From positions 1,054,001 to 1,118,000 of the forward strand of contig NZ_CP043727.1 of the NCBI RefSeq assembly GCF_009831415.1: a DNA stretch of 64,000 nucleotides, read 5' to 3'. Under the pieces are notes generated by a model. That model did not search any database. It was given only the letters and a program-made list of their open reading frames with translations, and was not told the origin of the DNA. Source of the DNA: Yersinia canariae. GTDB lineage: Bacteria > Pseudomonadota > Gammaproteobacteria > Enterobacterales > Enterobacteriaceae. This document shows, piece after piece, positions 8,683 through 18,395 of the stretch; the first letter of the stretch is position 1; each line of letters starts with the position of its first letter. A program made the position numbers and the translations under genes.

Positions 8683-9963
8683 CTAGCTGGGGCGGTTATC
8701 GGGCAGAATAGGTGTGACTCGTACACGCTTAATCATATTTTCTTGCACATCCAGCACGTCAATCAGATAATTTCCAACACGAACCTGAGCATCTACCTGC
8801 GGAATATCTTCAAGCTCTTCCAATAGCATGCCATTGATAGTACGGGCATCTACAGGAAGCGACCAGTTGAATGCTTTGTTCAGCTCACGGACACTGGCGC
8901 TGCCATCAATCAGGACTGACCCGTCACTCTGCGGATTGACCTCTTCGGCAAGTGTCGGGGACATTGACGTAGTGAAATCCCCCACAATTTCTTCCAGAAT
9001 ATCTTCGACTGTCACTAACCCTTGAATATCACCATACTCGTCGACAATCATGCCGACTTTCTCTTTATTGCGCTGGAATTTCACTAACTGCACATTTAAT
9101 GGCGTACCTTCGGGAATAAAATAAATTTCATCGGCGGCGCGTAACAGATTCTCTTTGTTGAATTCTTTTTTCTCCGTCATCAGCCGATAGGCTTCTCGCA
9201 CGCGCAACATGCCAATGGCGTCGTCTAAGGATTGGCGGTACAACACAATTCGGCCATGTGGCGAGTGAGTTAGCTGGCGCATGATTGATTTCCAATCATC
9301 ATTGATATCAATCCCTACCACCTCATTACGCGGCACCATAATATCGCTGACGGTGACTTTCTCCAGATCCAGCACTGAGATCAACATATCTTGGTTACGA
9401 CGAGAAATTTGTGAGTGGGATTCATTCACGATACTGCGTAATTCATCTTGGCTAACGGCATCACTGCGGCGCACATTGCCGCGAATACCGCACAGGCGCA
9501 TTAGCCCGCGGGTAATGATATTGAGTAACCACACCAGCGGCAGCATGATTTTTTGCAACGGGGCCAGTAAAACACTGCTGGGGAAGGCAACACGCTCAGG
9601 ATAAAGGGCGGCGATGGTTTTCGGCATTACCTCAGAAAAAATGAGGACCACAAAAGTTAATACGCCGGTGGCTATGGCGACCCCCGCGTTGCCATAGAGC
9701 CGGATACCAACAATTGTCGCGAGCGCCGAAGCTAGAATATTGACCAGATTGTTGCCGATTAATACCAAACTTATTAGGCGATCAGGGCGGCGCAATAACT
9801 TTTCAACTCGGCGCGCGGCACGATTACCCTGTTTGGACAAGTGGCGTAGGCGGTAGCGGTTGAGTGTCATCATGCCGGTTTCTGAAGCTGAAAAATAAGC
9901 CGAAACCACGACCATAATGACCAGAATGATGATAAGCGTGCTAGTTGAGACGTGATCCAACAC
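8683..9963 (-). CDS. yfjD: CNNM/CorC-family membrane protein with CBS domains, YfjD
   Basis: A 426-residue membrane protein. The N-terminal DUF21/CNNM transmembrane domain (about residues 5-185) contains the ASETGMMTLNRYRL motif and GNNLVNILASALATIVG. A pair of CBS domains (about 200-330) includes MVPRNEVVGIDIND and GDIQGLVTVEDILEEIVGDF. A CorC/HlyC C-terminal domain (about 345-420) follows. Members of this family are linked to magnesium and cobalt efflux or its regulation; the E. coli protein is largely uncharacterised. It is convergent with luxS and 69 bp downstream of ypjD on the same strand, so the two likely form an operon. Confidence 0.92.
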   Translation of the reverse strand: MLDHVSTSTLIIILVIMVVVSAYFSASETGMMTLNRYRLRHLSKQGNRAARRVEKLLRRPDRLISLVLIGNNLVNILASALATIVGIRLYGNAGVAIATGVLTFVVLIFSEVMPKTIAALYPERVAFPSSVLLAPLQKIMLPLVWLLNIITRGLMRLCGIRGNVRRSDAVSQDELRSIVNESHSQISRRNQDMLISVLDLEKVTVSDIMVPRNEVVGIDINDDWKSIMRQLTHSPHGRIVLYRQSLDDAIGMLRVREAYRLMTEKKEFNKENLLRAADEIYFIPEGTPLNVQLVKFQRNKEKVGMIVDEYGDIQGLVTVEDILEEIVGDFTTSMSPTLAEEVNPQSDGSVLIDGSASVRELNKAFNWSLPVDARTINGMLLEELEDIPQVDAQVRVGNYLIDVLDVQENMIKRVRVTPILPDNRPS

Positions 9964-10032
9964 AGTGTTCCTTAGTAACGATAAAAGCCCTGCGGATTCA
10001 ACAGGGCTATGTGCGGATGATTGTAATGACGG

Positions 10033-10824
10033 CTAAGAGATCATGATTTCCTGTAGCAGACGGCTGCCAAAGTAGGCCAGAGTCAGCAAAAATGCCCCTG
10101 CAAAACTGAACCAAATGACTCTACGCCCGCGCCAGCCTTCATGATAATGGCCCCACAATAAAACAATGTAGACAAACCAGGCCATGATCGATAACACAGC
10201 TTTATGGACGTTTTCTTTACTGAAGATATCGTCCATATAAAGCAGGCCAGTACACAGTGTTAATGTCAGCAAAACCACCCCAATTTGGGTGATATGAAAC
10301 ATTTTACGTTCAATGCTCATTAAGGGCGGCATATCAGCATTAAAGGTGACTTTTTTATTCTTTAACTGGTAATCGAGCCAAGCCAGTTGCAGGGCATACA
10401 GTGCTGCGATGATGAGTGTGGCGTAAGCAAACAGGGCAAGTCCAATGTGGACAAAAATAGCAGGGCTGGCTTCTAAATGGGTAATAAACTCACCCGGTAG
10501 CAAACTGGCCAGCGCCAAATTAATCATGGCAAAGCTGTAGACAATCGGCAGTAAGAACCAGCCACGGCCTCTTGAGGCGACGATAGTCATGATTGTGCAG
10601 ATCATCAGCCCGACAATGGAGCCGATATTCAATAAAGTGAGGTTTTGCCCTCCGCCGACATCAAAAATCTGATGCTTCAGAGCAATAGCATGGCACACTA
10701 GCGCTACGACGGCAGAAACCAGCGCTAACCGCCGGTAAGCACTATTTTTCTGCACCAGACTTGGGACAATCAAGCCCAAGCTGAGCGAATATGCGATCAA
10801 AGCCAAAATAGAGAACACGGGCAT
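10033..10824 (-). CDS. ypjD: Inner membrane protein YpjD (CcsA/HemX-like)
   Basis: A 263-residue polytopic membrane protein with about eight hydrophobic helices, related to the cytochrome c assembly protein family (CcsA/HemX-like). Conserved histidines occur in the loops, for example VCHAIALKHQIF near residue 45 and AWFVYIVLLWGHYHEGWRG near residue 220. The family role in E. coli is not settled. It is divergent from ffh, with 165 bp between the start codons, and precedes yfjD on the minus strand. Confidence 0.9.
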   Translation of the reverse strand: MPVFSILALIAYSLSLGLIVPSLVQKNSAYRRLALVSAVVALVCHAIALKHQIFDVGGGQNLTLLNIGSIVGLMICTIMTIVASRGRGWFLLPIVYSFAMINLALASLLPGEFITHLEASPAIFVHIGLALFAYATLIIAALYALQLAWLDYQLKNKKVTFNADMPPLMSIERKMFHITQIGVVLLTLTLCTGLLYMDDIFSKENVHKAVLSIMAWFVYIVLLWGHYHEGWRGRRVIWFSFAGAFLLTLAYFGSRLLQEIMIS

Positions 10825-10989
10825 AGCGTTATATGGGCATCGGCTAAGTGAATTAGATAGCCAGTATAGCGTCGAGCGCGTCCCTCTCCAACCGTTCTCC
10901 GATGTGAGGGCAGAGATCGTTTAAGCTTCGTGTTATAATCCCCCCATTGTGTCGCCAGAGCGGCCTGTTTCCACGTTGAGTATGAGACA

Positions 10990-12351
10990 ATGTTTGAGAA
11001 CTTAACTGATCGATTGTCGCGCACACTGCGCAATATCAGCGGCCGTGGCCGGCTGACAGAAGAAAATATTAAAGAAACGCTGCGTGAAGTGCGTATGGCG
11101 TTACTGGAAGCTGACGTAGCTCTGCCGGTTGTTCGTGACTTTATCAACCGGGTAAAAGAGCGCGCTGTCGGGCATGAGGTGAATAAAAGCCTTACGCCAG
11201 GGCAGGAATTCGTCAAAATCGTTAAAAATGAACTTATTGCCGCAATGGGCGAGGTCAATAACGAACTGAATCTGGCAGCACAACCGCCAGCAGTAGTGTT
11301 AATGGCCGGCTTGCAAGGTGCTGGTAAAACCACCAGCGTGGCCAAGCTGGGTAAGTTCCTTAAAGAAAAACAGAAGAAAAAAGTGCTGGTGGTTTCTGCT
11401 GACGTTTATCGCCCTGCGGCGATCAAGCAGTTAGAAACGCTGGCACAACAGGTTAGCATTGATTTCTTCCCGTCTGATGTGCAAGAAAAACCGATTGATA
11501 TTGTTAATCGTGCTCTGCAACAGGCGAAGCTTAAGTTTTACGATGTGCTGATTGTCGATACCGCCGGTCGTTTACACGTCGACGAAGCGATGATGGATGA
11601 GATCAAACAGATTCATGCCGCGATTAATCCGGTTGAAACACTGTTTGTCGTCGATGCCATGACGGGTCAGGATGCCGCGAATACAGCTAAAGCTTTCAAC
11701 GAAGCATTACCCCTCACGGGTGTTGTACTGACCAAAGTTGATGGTGATGCTCGTGGCGGTGCTGCGTTATCTATCCGCCATATCACCGGCAAGCCAATTA
11801 AATTCCTTGGTGTCGGTGAGAAAACTGAAGCGCTCGAGCCGTTCCATCCAGATCGCGTGGCGTCACGTATTCTGGGGATGGGCGACGTTCTCTCCCTGAT
11901 TGAAGACATTGAGAGCAAAGTTGACCGCGCGCAGGCCGAAAAACTGGCCACCAAACTGAAAAAAGGCGATGGTTTTGACCTCAATGACTTCCTTGATCAG
12001 TTGAAGCAAATGCGCAATATGGGCGGTATGGCCAGCATGCTAAGTAAAATGCCGGGCGCAGGTCAGTTGCCAGAGAATGTAAAATCGCAGATGGATGACA
12101 AGGTAACCGTGCGGATGGAGGCTATCATCAACTCGATGACGCTGAAAGAGCGCGCTAAGCCAGAAATCATTAAAGGTTCGCGCAAACGCCGTATCGCCAC
12201 CGGTTCTGGTGTGCAAGTGCAGGATGTTAACCGCTTACTCAAGCAGTTCGACGAAATGCAGCGCATGATGAAGAAAATGAAAAATGGCGGTTTGGCCAAA
12301 ATGATGCGTGGCATGAAAGGTATGATGCCACCGGGTTTCCCAGGCCGTTAA
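10990..12351 (+). CDS. ffh: Signal recognition particle protein Ffh
   Basis: A 453-residue GTPase that, with 4.5S RNA, binds signal anchors of nascent membrane proteins and delivers ribosomes to FtsY. The N domain covers residues 1-90. The G domain carries GLQGAGKTT near residue 107, DTAGRLHVDE at 191-200 and TKVDGDARGG near 247. The methionine-rich M domain (about 296-453) ends in a dense Met and basic stretch, KMMRGMKGMMPPGFPGR, that binds signal sequence and RNA. Length equals E. coli Ffh. It is divergent from ypjD, with rpsP 227 bp downstream. Confidence 0.98.
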   Translation: MFENLTDRLSRTLRNISGRGRLTEENIKETLREVRMALLEADVALPVVRDFINRVKERAVGHEVNKSLTPGQEFVKIVKNELIAAMGEVNNELNLAAQPPAVVLMAGLQGAGKTTSVAKLGKFLKEKQKKKVLVVSADVYRPAAIKQLETLAQQVSIDFFPSDVQEKPIDIVNRALQQAKLKFYDVLIVDTAGRLHVDEAMMDEIKQIHAAINPVETLFVVDAMTGQDAANTAKAFNEALPLTGVVLTKVDGDARGGAALSIRHITGKPIKFLGVGEKTEALEPFHPDRVASRILGMGDVLSLIEDIESKVDRAQAEKLATKLKKGDGFDLNDFLDQLKQMRNMGGMASMLSKMPGAGQLPENVKSQMDDKVTVRMEAIINSMTLKERAKPEIIKGSRKRRIATGSGVQVQDVNRLLKQFDEMQRMMKKMKNGGLAKMMRGMKGMMPPGFPGR

Positions 12352-12521
12352 ATGTCATTTCGCACTGTGATGTTAACCGGCGCGATATGAGTAAAGATTT
12401 CCCGCTGAAAACAGCGGTAAACGAAGAAAATTGTGCTCATTACAAAACTAGCGCACAGGAATCTACGCTTTAGATTGCTTTTTGCGCCAAAATGAGTAAA
12501 ATTTTCGGGCTTTTTATATTG

Positions 12522-12560
12522 CAACTGGACCCCGTTCCCCGATGGGGTCCAGTTGTTTTA
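12522..12560 (+). terminator. Leader hairpin/attenuator of the rpsP operon
   Basis: A perfect 12-bp inverted repeat (CAACTGGACCCC / GGGGTCCAGTTG) with a 10-nt loop is followed by TTTTATT, only about 20 bp upstream of the rpsP ATG. It looks like an intrinsic terminator. It could end ffh transcripts and also act as an attenuator in the r-protein operon leader. Which role applies cannot be decided from sequence. Confidence 0.75.
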
Positions 12561-12578
12561 TTAACTAAAGAGGATGTT

Positions 12579-12827
12579 ATGGTAACAATTCGTTTGGCTC
12601 GTGGCGGCGCTAAAAAGCGTCCGTTCTATCAAGTAGTAGTGACCGACAGCCGTAATGCTCGTGACGGTCGTTTCATCGAACGTGTAGGCTTCTTTAACCC
12701 GATCGCATCTGGTCAGGCTGAAGCTCTGCGTTTGGACCTGGACCGTATCGAACATTGGGTTGGCCTGGGTGCAACAGTTTCTGATCGCGTATCTGCGCTG
12801 ATCAAAGACGCTAAGAAAGCAGCTTAA
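12579..12827 (+). CDS. rpsP: 30S ribosomal protein S16
   Basis: An 82-residue protein, the exact E. coli length, starting [20 protein letters not shown]. It binds 16S rRNA early in 30S assembly. The start is ATG 12579 with AAAGAGG 6 bp upstream; the longer in-frame reading from 12492 would translate through the leader hairpin and is rejected. It is the first gene of the rpsP-rimM-trmD-rplS operon, with 21 bp to rimM. Confidence 0.98.
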   Translation: MVTIRLARGGAKKRPFYQVVVTDSRNARDGRFIERVGFFNPIASGQAEALRLDLDRIEHWVGLGATVSDRVSALIKDAKKAA

Positions 12828-12848
12828 TCTGTCGCGGTGGTGGTTATT

Positions 12849-13397
12849 ATGAGCAAGCAACTCAATCCAGTGGTTCCCGAACAACCGATTGTTCTCGGTA
12901 AAATGGGTTCAACTTACGGCATTCGCGGTTGGCTCAGAGTATTTTCATCCACCGAGAACGCCGAAAGCATTTTTGATTACCAGCCGTGGTTTATCCAGCA
13001 GGGTGGTAAGTGGCAGCATGTCGAGTTGGAAGACTGGAAGCGCCACAGTCAGGATCTGATCATTAAGGTCAAAGGTGTTGATGATCGGGATGCTGCGAAT
13101 CTACTGACTAATTGCGAAATTGTCGTCGATTCCCAACAACTGCCTGAACTGGAAGAGGATGATTACTACTGGAAAGACCTTATGGGCTGTCAGGTAGTAA
13201 CAACCGCGGGTTACGAACTGGGTAAAATCATCGATATGATGGAAACCGGTTCTAACGATGTGATGGTAGTGAAAGCAAACCTGAAAGATGCATTCGGTAT
13301 GAAGGAGCGGTTGGTCCCGTTTCTTCATGGGCAGGTTATCAAGAATGTCGATCTCACTGCTCAACGTGTTGAAGTAGATTGGGATCCTGGTTTTTGA
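12849..13397 (+). CDS. rimM: Ribosome maturation factor RimM
   Basis: A 182-residue protein that binds S19 and helps the 30S head mature. It has an N-terminal beta-barrel domain (about 10-95) with [21 protein letters not shown]-barrel C-terminal domain (about 100-180) carries [13 protein letters not shown] and the conserved Tyr-Tyr pair. The start is ATG 12849 ([12 protein letters not shown]), matching the E. coli N-terminus; an in-frame start 12 bp upstream has no better support. It lies between rpsP and trmD in a conserved operon. Confidence 0.97.
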   Translation: MSKQLNPVVPEQPIVLGKMGSTYGIRGWLRVFSSTENAESIFDYQPWFIQQGGKWQHVELEDWKRHSQDLIIKVKGVDDRDAANLLTNCEIVVDSQQLPELEEDDYYWKDLMGCQVVTTAGYELGKIIDMMETGSNDVMVVKANLKDAFGMKERLVPFLHGQVIKNVDLTAQRVEVDWDPGF

Positions 13398-13435
13398 CCT
13401 CCGAATTAAACGGCAAAGATGAGCGGAACAAAACA

Positions 13436-14176
13436 ATGTGGATTGGTGTTATTAGCCTGTTTCCTGAGATGTTCCGCGCAATAACCGATTACGGGGTAAC
13501 TGGCCGGGCAGTAAAAAATGGCCTGCTGAGCGTGCAGTGTTGGAGTCCTCGTGACTTTACCTACGATCGGCATCGTACCGTGGATGACCGCCCATATGGC
13601 GGTGGCCCGGGAATGTTGATGATGGTGCAACCGCTAAGGGAAGCCATTCATGCAGCAAAAGCAGCGGCAGGCGAGGGAGCAAAGGTGATTTATCTGTCAC
13701 CTCAAGGGCGCAAACTGGACCAACAGGGTGTTTGCGAACTGGCGACTAATCAGAAGATGATTCTGGTGTGTGGTCGGTACGAAGGAGTTGATGAGCGCGT
13801 AATCAAAACCGAAATTGATGAAGAATGGTCAATTGGAGATTACGTCCTCAGCGGTGGCGAGCTGCCGGCAATGACTCTGATAGATTCAGTATCCCGTTTT
13901 ATTCCGGGCGTGCTGGGTCATCAGGCCTCAGCAGAGGAGGATTCCTTTGTTGATGGATTGCTAGATTGCCCACACTACACTCGTCCTGAGGTGTTAGAAG
14001 GGATGGAGGTACCGCCAGTCTTACTGTCGGGTAACCATGCCGAGATTCGTCGCTGGCGCTTAAAGCAGTCGCTGGGCCGTACCTGGCTTAGAAGACCTGA
14101 ACTTCTAGAAAGCCTAGCTCTGACTGACGAGCAAATGGTGTTGCTGGCTGAGTTCCAACGCGAACACAAGCCCTGA
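13436..14176 (+). CDS. trmD: tRNA (guanine-37-N1)-methyltransferase TrmD
   Basis: A 246-residue SPOUT-family enzyme that methylates G37 next to the anticodon, preventing +1 frameshifting. It has the deep trefoil knot motifs YLSPQGRKL (87-94), [13 protein letters not shown] (110-122) and [14 protein letters not shown] (133-146), which bind S-adenosylmethionine. Arg154 and Asp169, the residues implicated in catalysis in E. coli, are at the same positions. The start is ATG 13436 ([13 protein letters not shown]); the longer reading frame beginning at 13379 inside rimM is not supported. It is cotranscribed with rimM and rplS. Confidence 0.98.
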   Translation: MWIGVISLFPEMFRAITDYGVTGRAVKNGLLSVQCWSPRDFTYDRHRTVDDRPYGGGPGMLMMVQPLREAIHAAKAAAGEGAKVIYLSPQGRKLDQQGVCELATNQKMILVCGRYEGVDERVIKTEIDEEWSIGDYVLSGGELPAMTLIDSVSRFIPGVLGHQASAEEDSFVDGLLDCPHYTRPEVLEGMEVPPVLLSGNHAEIRRWRLKQSLGRTWLRRPELLESLALTDEQMVLLAEFQREHKP

Positions 14177-14241
14177 AGCAACAGAACTATGAAAGGAATG
14201 TTGTGCCGCGTGCCAACTTCCTGATATATCAGTTTACCTAG

Positions 14242-14613
<372 letters not shown>

Positions 14614-14650
14614 GATAAGCTCAGGCTTCATCCAAAAGTTAATAGTTATG

Positions 14651-14682
14651 AAGGGGTTAGCCATGTGCTAACCCCTTTTTTT
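14651..14682 (+). terminator. Terminator of the rpsP-rplS operon
   Basis: AAGGGGTTAG and CTAACCCCTT pair around a short loop, followed by a run of T. Confidence 0.92.
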
Positions 14683-14782
14683 ATGTTAATAGAAACATAA
14701 TAGCGGTATAGATCGCAGCACCGAAGGAAATAGAAAGGGTAGTCGAGGGAATTAGCGTGGCATCACACCACGCTATAGATAC

Positions 14783-15550
14783 TTACAAACCGTAAACCAG
14801 AGTCACTGATGTTGTGGTGTCAGTGTTTTTTGGTGCGCTGGCCGGTGGCTTGGTGTTATAGGTCGCCACATAGGCTAAACGCAATGCGAAGCTTTTATTG
14901 ATAGCGACGCTCAATGCTGTTTCTGAGTTCAATGTGGTTTCTTCGTTTGCCAGTGCTGAAACACCTTCACTGAAAACGGTATTGTCGGTCAGTTGGTAAG
15001 TATAGTTACCACCTGCATAGGCCAATGCTTTTGTCGCACGGCCACCTTCATAAAACTCATCATGGCGAACACCGGGACCAAATTCCACCCGCAGATTGTG
15101 CAATGGTGTGGTCATAATCTGGCGACCATAACCGGTGGTCAAAACAGACCGGGAATCAAAACCATTATAACGGTCATTCAACCAACTGGCTTGCCCAAAC
15201 AGATAGTTTCTATCTGTCAGATTATAGCGAGTACGGCCACCTAGCTGGTAACGCTCAGAAGAGCGCTGCTCGTTAGCGCTGGTATTCCGAGCCGCTCCCC
15301 ACAAGCTATACGCAGTGTTAGGCTGGAACCAAGTTAGCGTTGAGTTAGCGGTCAATGTTGAATTGGTCGTATTGCCTGATTGTGCGGTATAACCTGCCTC
15401 TACGGTACCATCGAAGCTCTTTTTGGCTGTGGCTGGATCGTCTAAGGCTGTAAAAACAGTCGCGTCAGCAAGCGCTGAGGTGCTGATTAGGGATAAAGCG
15501 AGTGTGCTGATATAAAACGGCAACGCCCTGGTATGACGCAAAGAAAACAT
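14783..15550 (-). CDS. ydiY: YdiY-like DUF481 outer membrane protein
   Basis: A 255-residue exported beta-barrel protein of the DUF481 (putative salt-induced outer membrane protein) family. An N-terminal signal peptide of about 28 residues ends LISTSALA. The mature part matches E. coli YdiY closely: TVEAGYTAQSGNTTNS near the start, RTRYNLTDRNYLFGQASWL in the middle, and alternating amphipathic strands ending SVTLVYGL with a terminal Leu. The start is ATG at 15550, giving a normal signal sequence; the longer frame from 15616 adds 22 non-signal residues. Function is not established beyond outer membrane localisation. It is a single-gene unit, convergent with rplS. Confidence 0.85.
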   Translation of the reverse strand: MFSLRHTRALPFYISTLALSLISTSALADATVFTALDDPATAKKSFDGTVEAGYTAQSGNTTNSTLTANSTLTWFQPNTAYSLWGAARNTSANEQRSSERYQLGGRTRYNLTDRNYLFGQASWLNDRYNGFDSRSVLTTGYGRQIMTTPLHNLRVEFGPGVRHDEFYEGGRATKALAYAGGNYTYQLTDNTVFSEGVSALANEETTLNSETALSVAINKSFALRLAYVATYNTKPPASAPKNTDTTTSVTLVYGL

Positions 15551-15740
15551 AATAGGTCCATGGTGAAAAGGGTGATTTTTGTGATGCGGCACGCATTGTA
15601 GCAGTTGTGATCCCACTTGCTCATAAGATATTTCAGATTGAATAATTAATTATAATAAGAGGTTTTTTTTGATGAGTTCATTCTTAAAAGGTCATAAATA
15701 GAAAAGAATATGTATTTGAATTCTGGCGAAAGGAAGAAAT

Positions 15741-15768
15741 TAAAAGGGCCAGAAGAGTTCTGGCCCTC
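15741..15768 (-). terminator. dcuB terminator
   Basis: AGGGCCAGAA and TTCTGGCCCT form a 10-bp stem with a 3-nt loop. On the minus strand it is followed by TTTTAATTT, 23 bp beyond the dcuB stop. Confidence 0.88.
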
Positions 15769-15790
15769 GGTATGGGTCTTACTCAATTTA

Positions 15791-17134
15791 TTACATAAAA
15801 GTCGTTACGAGCAGGTAACCGGTGATGCACGAACAGATAACACCGATAAGTCCTGGAATGATAAAACTATGATTAATAATAAATTTACCAATCTTGGTGG
15901 TGCCAGAGCGGTCAAAACCGATGCAAGCAAGATCACTTGGGTAGGTCGGCAGAACAAAGTAGCCGTAAGCTGCTGGGAAGAATGCAATCAGCATTTTCGG
16001 ATCAACGCCCAACTGTAATCCCATTGGGGCGATTGCGGTCAGCGCTGCTGCCTGGCTATTGACCAGTTTTGATACTAAGAACAGAACAATGGCATAGGTC
16101 CAGGGATGGCCTTTTACCACATCTTCCAATACGAGTTTCAAATCACCCATGTGGGCTTGGAAGAAGGTATCACTCATCCAGGCAACACCGAATACTGAGA
16201 AGATGGCAACCATGCCAGCTTTGAATACCGCACCGTTAGAGATATCGCTGGGTTTAACTTTACAACCAATAAGAATGACTGCACCGGCAATCAGCATCAT
16301 CATCTGAATAACCAGGTTCATTGATAATGACTGCATTTTCCCTTTAACTTCGAAAGCGGGGCGCAGGTCGGCAAATGCACCCAGTAATACCACCAGTGCG
16401 ATAGCAGCGAAAAATATCCAAGTTGACCAATAAGCTTGTTTCGGGAAAACCTGATTTAACAATGTGTCGGTTGAGCCATAGATAAAATCGCGCTGTTCAG
16501 GATCTTTGATTCTCTCCTGGAAATCAGGGTCTTTATCCAGATCTTTACCGCGGCGTAAGCTCCATAATGCGGCCATCAGCACCCCAACTAAAGAAGCCGG
16601 AACGGATACAGCCAGAATCTCCAGAATGCTATAAGCATGGCCTATACCGTGATTTGCACCAATAATTGACACTAATGACACTACCGCAACCGATACAGGG
16701 GACGCTGTAATTGCCATTTGTGAAGCAACGGAGGCCACCGCCATTGGTCGTTCCGGGCGAATACCTTTTTTAATGGCAATATCGGAAATAATAGGGAACA
16801 TGGTGTAAACAACATGCCCAGTACCGCATAGAAAGGTTAATGACCAAGTTGTGAATGGTGCTAGTAGCGTAATATGCTGAGGATGTCGCCGTAATAATCG
16901 CTCAGCGAATTGCATCATGACATTTAACCCACCGGCAGTTTGTAATACAGCAGCACAACCAATAACGGCTAATATTGTCAGCATTACATCAACAGGTGGT
17001 TTTCCTGGTTCGAGACCAAAGATAAAGGTTAGGATAAATAAACCAATACCACTTATTAACCCCAGCCCCATGCCACCATAGCGAGTACCAACTAATAGGC
17101 AGAGAATTATAATTATAAATTGTAGTGTTATCAT
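15791..17134 (-). CDS. dcuB: Anaerobic C4-dicarboxylate antiporter DcuB
   Basis: A 447-residue inner membrane transporter of the Dcu family that exchanges external fumarate, malate or aspartate for internal succinate during anaerobic fumarate respiration. It has about 12 hydrophobic helices. Family stretches include LCGTGHVVYTMFPII, IRPERPMAVASVASQMAI and LPTYPSDLACIGFDRSGTTK. It matches E. coli DcuB better than DcuA, for example in GHVVYT and GKDLDKD. Here dcuB stands alone, without the fumB partner found in E. coli. It is preceded by a 390-bp AT-rich region probably holding its anaerobic control sites. Confidence 0.92.
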   Translation of the reverse strand: MITLQFIIIILCLLVGTRYGGMGLGLISGIGLFILTFIFGLEPGKPPVDVMLTILAVIGCAAVLQTAGGLNVMMQFAERLLRRHPQHITLLAPFTTWSLTFLCGTGHVVYTMFPIISDIAIKKGIRPERPMAVASVASQMAITASPVSVAVVSLVSIIGANHGIGHAYSILEILAVSVPASLVGVLMAALWSLRRGKDLDKDPDFQERIKDPEQRDFIYGSTDTLLNQVFPKQAYWSTWIFFAAIALVVLLGAFADLRPAFEVKGKMQSLSMNLVIQMMMLIAGAVILIGCKVKPSDISNGAVFKAGMVAIFSVFGVAWMSDTFFQAHMGDLKLVLEDVVKGHPWTYAIVLFLVSKLVNSQAAALTAIAPMGLQLGVDPKMLIAFFPAAYGYFVLPTYPSDLACIGFDRSGTTKIGKFIINHSFIIPGLIGVICSCITGYLLVTTFM

Positions 17135-17524
17135 AACGTTACCTTGCTTCCAACATGAATAAAATTCGGTTGGATATTGGCTGTTTTAAGCAATGAACAG
17201 GGCTCTTATTCGTTTTATCTATCAGAGCCTAATGTTGCATTGATAAAACCTTGCTAATATCAAGGCTATATTGTTCAGTTATGTAACTAATCAAATCTGA
17301 GATCTGCCTCTATTTTTATATCAGATTGGACTTTTATAATTAATTAAAGTGGAATTATACAGGTATTTTAGAATTCACAATTTAATTGTAAAGTTAATGT
17401 GTGAATATTGTTTTGATTTAATTAATTGTCGGTTATCTTTATTAATGGTTAATTCGGATTGCTCATCAAAATAATCAACAAGATCGTCACTCATCGGAGC
17501 AATATATCAACTTTGTTGCATCAT
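17135..17524. other. Intergenic region upstream of dcuB
   Basis: A 390-bp AT-rich stretch between dcuB and btsR, both minus strand. It must hold the dcuB promoter and any btsR terminator. I found no convincing FNR palindrome, hairpin terminator or small ORF. Confidence 0.6.
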
Positions 17525-18241
17525 TCAGTTAATTCCTAATTTCTCTTTTAGAGATTTTAAGTAACGGCGACTCACGGGGATATGTTTACCACTACGGGTA
17601 ATCACTTCGGCAGAACCGTTATCCATAAGTTGTATCTCGCCCAACTGTTCGGTATTGACCATGTATTGCCGATGGCAGCGAATAAAAGGGGTTTTCTCTT
17701 CCAGAGTTTTGAGTGATAGCTGGGTATAGCCTGATTGCACGGTTCCGACAACATGCACACCACTTAACTCTGAACTGAGATATTCGACTTCCTCAATTTT
17801 CAGCAAGAAAATACGATTGTGACCAGAGCAGGGAATATGGCGCAGCATTGGCTCTGTTATTTTGTGTAAATTATTATTTACACCAAGGCCTCTTCTTAAG
17901 CGTATTAACGTTTTTGCTAAACGTTGATGGTCGAGAGGTTTTAACAGATAGTCAAAGGCATGTTCTTCAAAGGCTCGGATTGCATACTCATCGTAAGCGG
18001 TGACAAAAACGATATGCGGCATATTTTCCGGGTTCAGCATTGAAGCTAATTCCAGGCCATTAATTCTCGGCATTTGGATATCGAGAAATATTACATCGGG
18101 CTGCAGGCGCTGAATAGAGGGGATGGCTTCCAGTGCGTTGCTGCATTCGGCGACGATCTCTATGTCATGTTCTTCACTTAATCTTTCGCGTAAATCTTCA
18201 CGCGCGGGTTGTTCATCGTCGACGATGATGACTCTTAACAT
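17525..18241 (-). CDS. btsR: LytTR-type response regulator BtsR (YehT)
   Basis: A 238-residue two-component regulator. The receiver domain (1-120) has acidic pair Asp8-Asp9, phosphoacceptor Asp54 (FLDIQMP), a conserved Thr in FVTAYDEYAIRAFE and Lys in YLLKPLD. A LytTR DNA-binding domain (about 135-238) includes IPCSGHNRIFLLKIEEVEYL and IRCHRQYMVNTEQL. It matches E. coli BtsR (239 residues), which with sensor BtsS responds to pyruvate and activates btsT. The start is ATG 18241, preceded by GGAGGC; the longer frame from 18334 is rejected. No btsS gene lies upstream, where aroF begins instead, so the partner kinase is absent here or encoded elsewhere. Confidence 0.93.
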   Translation of the reverse strand: MLRVIIVDDEQPAREDLRERLSEEHDIEIVAECSNALEAIPSIQRLQPDVIFLDIQMPRINGLELASMLNPENMPHIVFVTAYDEYAIRAFEEHAFDYLLKPLDHQRLAKTLIRLRRGLGVNNNLHKITEPMLRHIPCSGHNRIFLLKIEEVEYLSSELSGVHVVGTVQSGYTQLSLKTLEEKTPFIRCHRQYMVNTEQLGEIQLMDNGSAEVITRSGKHIPVSRRYLKSLKEKLGIN

Positions 18242-18377
18242 ACGGCCTCCACAAATTTTCCGCATTTTATCATGGCCTCCAAGAGAGGTTGGGGCCATCT
18301 GCAGAAACTGCGACTTACCGCAAAAGTCAGACAAGAATATGCCGTCAAATTGACTGGTAATTATTTATTTACACATA

Positions 18378-18395
18378 TGGATTGAAAAGTTTACA
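18378..18395 (+). promoter_or_regulatory. Candidate TyrR box upstream of aroF
   Basis: An 18-bp site, TG-GATT-N6-TTTA-CA, matches the TyrR half-site spacing (TGTAAA-N6-TTTACA, with the invariant G and C 14 bp apart). A weaker partner ending TTTACA lies just upstream (18356-18373). aroF is a TyrR-repressed gene in E. coli, so this is the expected control, but the left half-sites are imperfect. Confidence 0.5.

Noticed and set aside
12492..12578. N-terminal extension of S16 through the upstream hairpin
   Set aside because: It would translate the terminator stem and makes S16 29 residues longer than any known homolog; ATG 12579 has the right length and ribosome binding site.
17135..17524. FNR-type site before dcuB
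   Set aside because: TTGAT and ATCAA halves occur but with wrong spacing (for example TTGAT to ATCAA at 17239-17262 is 24 bp long, against 14), so no site was called.
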